Origin: Owenia fusiformis
Lineage: Eukaryota; Annelida; Polychaeta; Sabellida; Oweniidae
NCBI GenBank assembly: GCA_903813345.2
Contig: CAIIXF020000188.1
Coordinates: forward strand, 1-25,000
Direction: 5' to 3'
DNA length: 25,000 nt
The notes beneath the pieces are model-generated. The model ran no database searches, was not told where the DNA came from, and saw nothing but the letters and a program-made list of their open reading frames with translations. Below, piece by piece: positions 20,971 through 25,000 of the stretch (position 1 is its first letter; the number at the start of each line of letters is the position of its first letter). Both the position numbers and the translations under genes were made by a program.

Positions 20971-23900
20971 ATGATTAACTTTTTTTCTGGAAATGTCCAA
21001 GGAATTAGAAGAAAAAAGACCAGATACACACTATTTCAGTACATTAAATCTATTGAAGCAGATGTGATTTTGCTTCAAGAAACATTTGTGACCAATGACT
21101 TAAAAGAGACTATTGAACGAGAATGGCGTGGAAATGTTTTCATAAACCAGGGAACTAATCATAGTAGAGGTGAAATCATTTTACTGAGAAAACATTTCAT
21201 TTATGAAAATTTGACTATCATTAAACAAGAAAATAGAGTACTCGGAATTCAATTTGAGACTGATGGTGAAAAATATATATGTGTTTCTGTTTATACACCA
21301 AATGACAATGCAGAAAAAATTGATTTCTTTAAAAGATTAGAAAATCTAAAACAATATAGCGATGACATGAGCGTGAATTTTATACTAGCAGGTGATTTTA
21401 ATTGTGTTGTAAACCCTGAGATGGATAATATATCTGGGAAAAATCATATGAAAAATGAGATAAGTGGTTTTAATAAATTGACGCAAAAGTTAGAGTTGAT
21501 TGATATATGGCGTATGTATCATATTGATGAAAAAAACTATACATGGAAACATAAGTCTAAACATATATGTAGAAGATTAGACTACATTTTTGTAAATGAA
21601 AAACTGTTCAATAAAGTCTCAAACTGTGAAATAATGGACATGCCAAATTCAGATCACAGGGCTGTAACAATGAATATTAATAATGAAAAAAATGTAAAGG
21701 GCCCATCTTACTGGAAGTTCAATAATAGTTTTCTGAAAGATATAGAATTTTTAAATGGTATAAATGATCTTATTTTAGATATATCAAAAGACAAAATTAC
21801 AGACAGACAACTATTGTGGGATTATTTTAAGGTACAGGTTAAAGGTTATTCTATGGTATATGGTAAAAAGAAGGCTTTAGAAACCAAAAATCAGGTGAAA
21901 ATAGCAAAATTAAAATTAGAAATGGCATGCAAAAACCTTGTAAATAATCCAGAAAATGAAGAACTCAATAGACAGGTAAATGAATGTAAGCTATTTTTTG
22001 ATGTTGTCTCGATGGCAGAATGTTCAGGTGCAGCCACTAGAGCTAAAGTTGATTGGCTAGAAAAGGGAGAAAGAAGTACCAAATATTTTTTTCAATTGGA
22101 AAAATCAAAAGCTGAGAAAAAACATATTTCCAGCTTAAAATTAGATAATGGTAATATAACTACAGATCAAAATATTATTGCAAGTGAAATAAACAGATTT
22201 TATAGTGATTTGTACTCTGAGAAGAAAGTATTTAGAAAAGCACAACTTCATGATTTTTTAAAGGATGTACAGGTACCAAAATTAAATGAAAATGAAAGAA
22301 ATTCATGTGAAGGACTTGTAAGTAGAGATGAATGTATATTAGCGATAAAAGATATGAAAAACGATGCAAGTCCGGGTCTGGATGGCTTAACAGCTGCCTT
22401 TTATAAAGTATTTTTTAATAGATTAGGTGAGTTATTAGTTAGCTGTACAAATGCTGCATATGTAAAAGGTGAATTATCAGTAAGTCAGAAAACTGGATTA
22501 ATAGTTCTAATTCCGAAAAAAAATCAAGAACGAAATGTCTTAAGAAATTGGAGACCATTGACGTTGACAAATGTTGACTACAAGATTATTGCAAAAATTT
22601 TAGCACTAAGAATTAAAAAGGTAATAAAAGTTGTGATTCATGAAGATCAATGCGGGTATATAAAAGGAAGAAGTGCCGCTCTGGTACTCAGAGCTATAGA
22701 TGATATTATTAATTTCACTAATACTAATCTTTTAGGAGGAATACTTATAGCAATAGATTTTACGAAAGCGTACGATACAATTTCTAAGCCATTTATGTTA
22801 GAAGCCTTGAAAATGTTTGGTTTTGGTGATTCTCTTGTTAAATGGGTGTCTATAATATGTAAAAATGGTGTAAGTCGTATTTCTAATAATGGTTGGATTT
22901 TTGGTGAGGTCATGCTAGAGAGAGGAATACGGCAAGGTTGCTGTGTATCTCCATTGTTGTTCATCATTGCATGTGAACTATTATCATGTAAAATTAGGCA
23001 AACAAAAGATGTAAAAGGAATACACATTCCAACATTTGATGAAGATGTAAAAATTGTGCAGTTTGCTGATGACACGACTGTGTTCTTAAAAGACGAAGCC
23101 TCTATGAAAAAAGTAATGAATATTTTTGAACAATTTGCCACAATTTCAAACTTACAATTAAATAAATCAAAAACTGAAGCATTATGGTTAGGCAGCTGGA
23201 AAACAAGAATATATAAAATAGGTGATATAAATTGGAAAATAATCCCAGATAACTGTGTAACAATTCTAGGCATCACCTTTTCACCTAGTACAGATGTGAT
23301 AAACAATAATGTTAATATTGAAAGTAAGTTTATTAAGTGTGAAAATGTAATTAAAACATGGAATATGAGAATTTTAACATTATTAGGCAAAGTTACGATT
23401 GTTAAGTCATTAATTTTAGCACAATTTTCATATTTAATGCAAGCTTTCATTTTGCCTGACATACTGTTAAATAGAATCAACAAATTAATGTTTAAGTATT
23501 TGTGGGCAAAAGGCCGATTTAAAGAAACTGATATTGGAAAAGTGCCAGAGAAGATCAAAAGAAATGTTATTGTGCAGAATCATCAGAATGGTGGTCTTAA
23601 CATGATAGACATTAAGGATATGCAAGCTGCTTTTTGTATTAAATGGATTAAAAAGCTAAAAGAAAATGGACAAGGTCATTGGAGATATGTTCCACATTAT
23701 ATGTACAACAAATTAGGTAAAAATTTGAGCGTTTTTAACAGTAATATAACTGCTGAAAACTTTTGTGGAGCAGATCAACTTAGTCCTTTTTATCAGAATA
23801 TTTTAAAACAGTGGTTACAAACCAATGAATATAGTTGCAATGAAGCTATAATATGGAATAATAAAAGTATTACAATGTATAATAGACCATTATTTTTTAA

Positions 23901-24588
23901 ACATTGGATTGAAAATGATGTAATTTATATAAATGATATTGTTAAAGATGGAATGTTATGTTCATATAATGTCATAGTTCAAAAAGTACAGCGCAATGGA
24001 CAAACCATGCTGCAGTATAATATTTTAAAAGCATGTGTTAAACAAGAGTTAATTACAAAGTATGGAGATGAAGAGAATAATAACAACTTGAGATTTGTAA
24101 ATAGAGAATTATGTAAATCAGATTCAAAGTATATACGATCAGAGTTAGTCTTGGCAAGAAAATGTGATATTAAATATGATAATATATTGATAAGTAAGGA
24201 TGTGTGGAACACACTTTTTAATTGTACAAAAGATAATAAGCTCAAAATTATCCAATGGAAGATTATCCATAAAATTTATCCAAGTGGCAAATATCTAAAA
24301 CAGTGTAAAATACAAGATTCAGATAAATGTAAATATTGTGATAATGAAATTGATGATGATATGCACTATTTTGTTAAGTGTAAAGAAGTTTTAAATATTT
24401 GGAACACCAGTGATTGTAATTGTCTCAGTGATAAACAAAAACTTGGTATTGAAAATTTAGCACAAGAAAAATATTTTAAAAGTCTGATTATAAGAAAAGC
24501 TATCCATATGTTTAAATGTGATCTGCTGAATGAGCAGGACACTTTGAAAATGATATATAATAGGGAAAAATCATTTTACAACATGTAA
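20971..24588 (+). CDS. LINE ORF2: AP endonuclease and reverse transcriptase
   Basis: The 1205-residue ORF2 protein nicks target DNA and copies the LINE RNA. The endonuclease occupies about 1-235, with the expected active-site residues: N8 (SGNVQG), E37 (LLQETF), D142 and N144 (AGDFN), D204 (RRLDYIFV) and D228/H229 (NSDHRA). The reverse transcriptase spans about 460-770: NWRPLTLTNVDYKIIAKI (526-543), DQCGYIKGRS (559-568), AIDFTKAYD with D596, RGIRQGCCVSPLLF (651-664) and FADD (698-701). A Cys/His motif CX2CX8HX4C is at 1120-1137, like the C-terminal motif of L1 ORF2. All key catalytic residues are present. No RNase H domain is visible. The ORF starts 12 bases after the ORF1 stop and in the same frame. 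Confidence 0.97.
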   Translation: MINFFSGNVQGIRRKKTRYTLFQYIKSIEADVILLQETFVTNDLKETIEREWRGNVFINQGTNHSRGEIILLRKHFIYENLTIIKQENRVLGIQFETDGEKYICVSVYTPNDNAEKIDFFKRLENLKQYSDDMSVNFILAGDFNCVVNPEMDNISGKNHMKNEISGFNKLTQKLELIDIWRMYHIDEKNYTWKHKSKHICRRLDYIFVNEKLFNKVSNCEIMDMPNSDHRAVTMNINNEKNVKGPSYWKFNNSFLKDIEFLNGINDLILDISKDKITDRQLLWDYFKVQVKGYSMVYGKKKALETKNQVKIAKLKLEMACKNLVNNPENEELNRQVNECKLFFDVVSMAECSGAATRAKVDWLEKGERSTKYFFQLEKSKAEKKHISSLKLDNGNITTDQNIIASEINRFYSDLYSEKKVFRKAQLHDFLKDVQVPKLNENERNSCEGLVSRDECILAIKDMKNDASPGLDGLTAAFYKVFFNRLGELLVSCTNAAYVKGELSVSQKTGLIVLIPKKNQERNVLRNWRPLTLTNVDYKIIAKILALRIKKVIKVVIHEDQCGYIKGRSAALVLRAIDDIINFTNTNLLGGILIAIDFTKAYDTISKPFMLEALKMFGFGDSLVKWVSIICKNGVSRISNNGWIFGEVMLERGIRQGCCVSPLLFIIACELLSCKIRQTKDVKGIHIPTFDEDVKIVQFADDTTVFLKDEASMKKVMNIFEQFATISNLQLNKSKTEALWLGSWKTRIYKIGDINWKIIPDNCVTILGITFSPSTDVINNNVNIESKFIKCENVIKTWNMRILTLLGKVTIVKSLILAQFSYLMQAFILPDILLNRINKLMFKYLWAKGRFKETDIGKVPEKIKRNVIVQNHQNGGLNMIDIKDMQAAFCIKWIKKLKENGQGHWRYVPHYMYNKLGKNLSVFNSNITAENFCGADQLSPFYQNILKQWLQTNEYSCNEAIIWNNKSITMYNRPLFFKHWIENDVIYINDIVKDGMLCSYNVIVQKVQRNGQTMLQYNILKACVKQELITKYGDEENNNNLRFVNRELCKSDSKYIRSELVLARKCDIKYDNILISKDVWNTLFNCTKDNKLKIIQWKIIHKIYPSGKYLKQCKIQDSDKCKYCDNEIDDDMHYFVKCKEVLNIWNTSDCNCLSDKQKLGIENLAQEKYFKSLIIRKAIHMFKCDLLNEQDTLKMIYNREKSFYNM

Positions 24589-24677
24589 CCTTTAGATGTA
24601 CATGTATTAATTGTACTGTATATATGTTTTTGATTTGAAATATAGTTTTTAATAAAAAAAAAAAAAAAAAAAAAAAA
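24589..24677 (+). terminator. LINE 3' UTR, AATAAA signal and poly(A) tail
   Basis: The 3' UTR is only about 62 bases. AATAAA at 24651-24656 runs directly into an A tract of 24 residues (24654-24677, the last A shared with the target duplication). An uninterrupted tract of this kind is what a recent target-primed insertion leaves. Confidence 0.9.
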
Positions 24678-24693
24678 TCCACTCCTTCAAAAT
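24677..24693 (+). repeat. Right target-site duplication of the LINE
   Basis: ATCCACTCCTTCAAAAT is identical to 19157-19173 and directly follows the poly(A) tract, marking the 3' boundary of the insertion. Confidence 0.93.
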
Positions 24694-25000
24694 AGGTATG
24701 AAAAAATAACGTATACTTCAGTAATAAACATTCCATTTATTTCCTCTAAATAACTTTCGTTGATTATTTGTCTTATTTCTCAAGACTCTTAGGATGATTC
24801 TGAGTATTAAAGAGCTACTTAAAAAGAATCACTTTCATACTCTGCAGCATAGATAGCTTTTAACATATAGTCCAAAATGTACGATTTCAGGTAACATAAC
24901 TTTGGAAAGGAGTGTATTTGATGTCACTTAGGATAAGCGTAATTAGGGCGAATTATTGTCAGTGAAATAAGTAGACAATGGCATGAGGTTTATTCAAGAA
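24694..25000. other. Flanking DNA after the LINE
   Basis: This is AT-rich, unique-looking sequence that originally continued directly from 19173. It starts with a donor-like AG|GTATGA (24694-24699). I see no other gene, repeat or RNA in it. Confidence 0.5.

Larger units (their letters stand above)
19174..24676 (+). mobile_element. Full-length L1/Tx1-type non-LTR retrotransposon (LINE)
   Basis: The 5.5-kb element has a 5' UTR (19174-19590), ORF1 (19591-20958), ORF2 (20971-24588), a 3' UTR of about 62 bases and a poly(A) tail, and lies between identical 17-bp target duplications. ORF2 has an N-terminal apurinic-type endonuclease, a reverse transcriptase and a C-terminal Cys/His motif, which is the L1-superfamily layout. 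ORF1 has zinc knuckles, as in Tx1-like and several invertebrate L1 lineages, rather than the mammalian L1 coiled-coil arrangement. It moves by target-primed reverse transcription: ORF2p nicks the target and copies the element RNA. Both ORFs are free of stops and the flanking duplications are perfect, so the insertion is young and possibly still competent. Clade assignment is from motif order and feel, not from a tree. Confidence 0.95.

Noticed and set aside
22647-23558. 303-codon minus-strand frame
   Set aside because: Antisense of the reverse-transcriptase region; long only because the sense strand has few codons that give antisense stops.

Overview
This is a window of AT-rich, intron-containing animal nuclear DNA. 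Splice-bounded exons, a NET-family developmental zinc-finger gene, an ependymin-related secreted-protein gene, a full-length LINE and several short DNA transposons point to a marine invertebrate such as a mollusc, brachiopod, hemichordate or echinoderm. The phylum cannot be fixed from this sequence alone. There is no operon, CRISPR array, rRNA or recognisable tRNA.

Layout. Positions 1 to about 8180 show no supportable gene and look like a regulatory gene desert downstream of the zinc-finger gene. A two-coding-exon, minus-strand gene (8318-9775 and 10999-11061) encodes a Noc/Elbow/ZNF503/ZNF703-type corepressor. Its upstream side (11077 to about 16300) is again gene-free. It holds a long-arm fold-back element (14104-14511), a perfect two-copy 121-bp tandem duplication (14527-14768), a G-rich tract and some short palindromes. 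From 16328 to 18826 on the plus strand a five-exon ependymin-related gene can be assembled with consistent splice phases; two hAT-type MITE copies sit in intron 2 and a decayed partial copy of exon 3 lies just before exon 3. A small TA-flanked inverted-repeat element (18910-19016) follows it.

From 19174 to 24676 lies a complete non-LTR retrotransposon of the L1/Tx1 type. It has a 5' UTR, ORF1 with three CCHC zinc knuckles, ORF2 with AP endonuclease, reverse transcriptase and a C-terminal Cys/His motif, a very short 3' UTR and a poly(A) tail, and it is bracketed by identical 17-bp target-site duplications. Both ORFs are open, so it is probably a recent insertion. Its target may have been a small protein-coding exon.

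The two host genes have no obvious functional link: one is a nuclear transcriptional repressor, the other a secreted glycoprotein. I did not find a clearly new biological system. The most notable points are the intact LINE with an unusual ORF1-TAA-ORF2 same-frame arrangement, the exon duplication in the ependymin-related gene, the possible exon hit by the LINE, and a likely undetected upstream exon of the zinc-finger gene.
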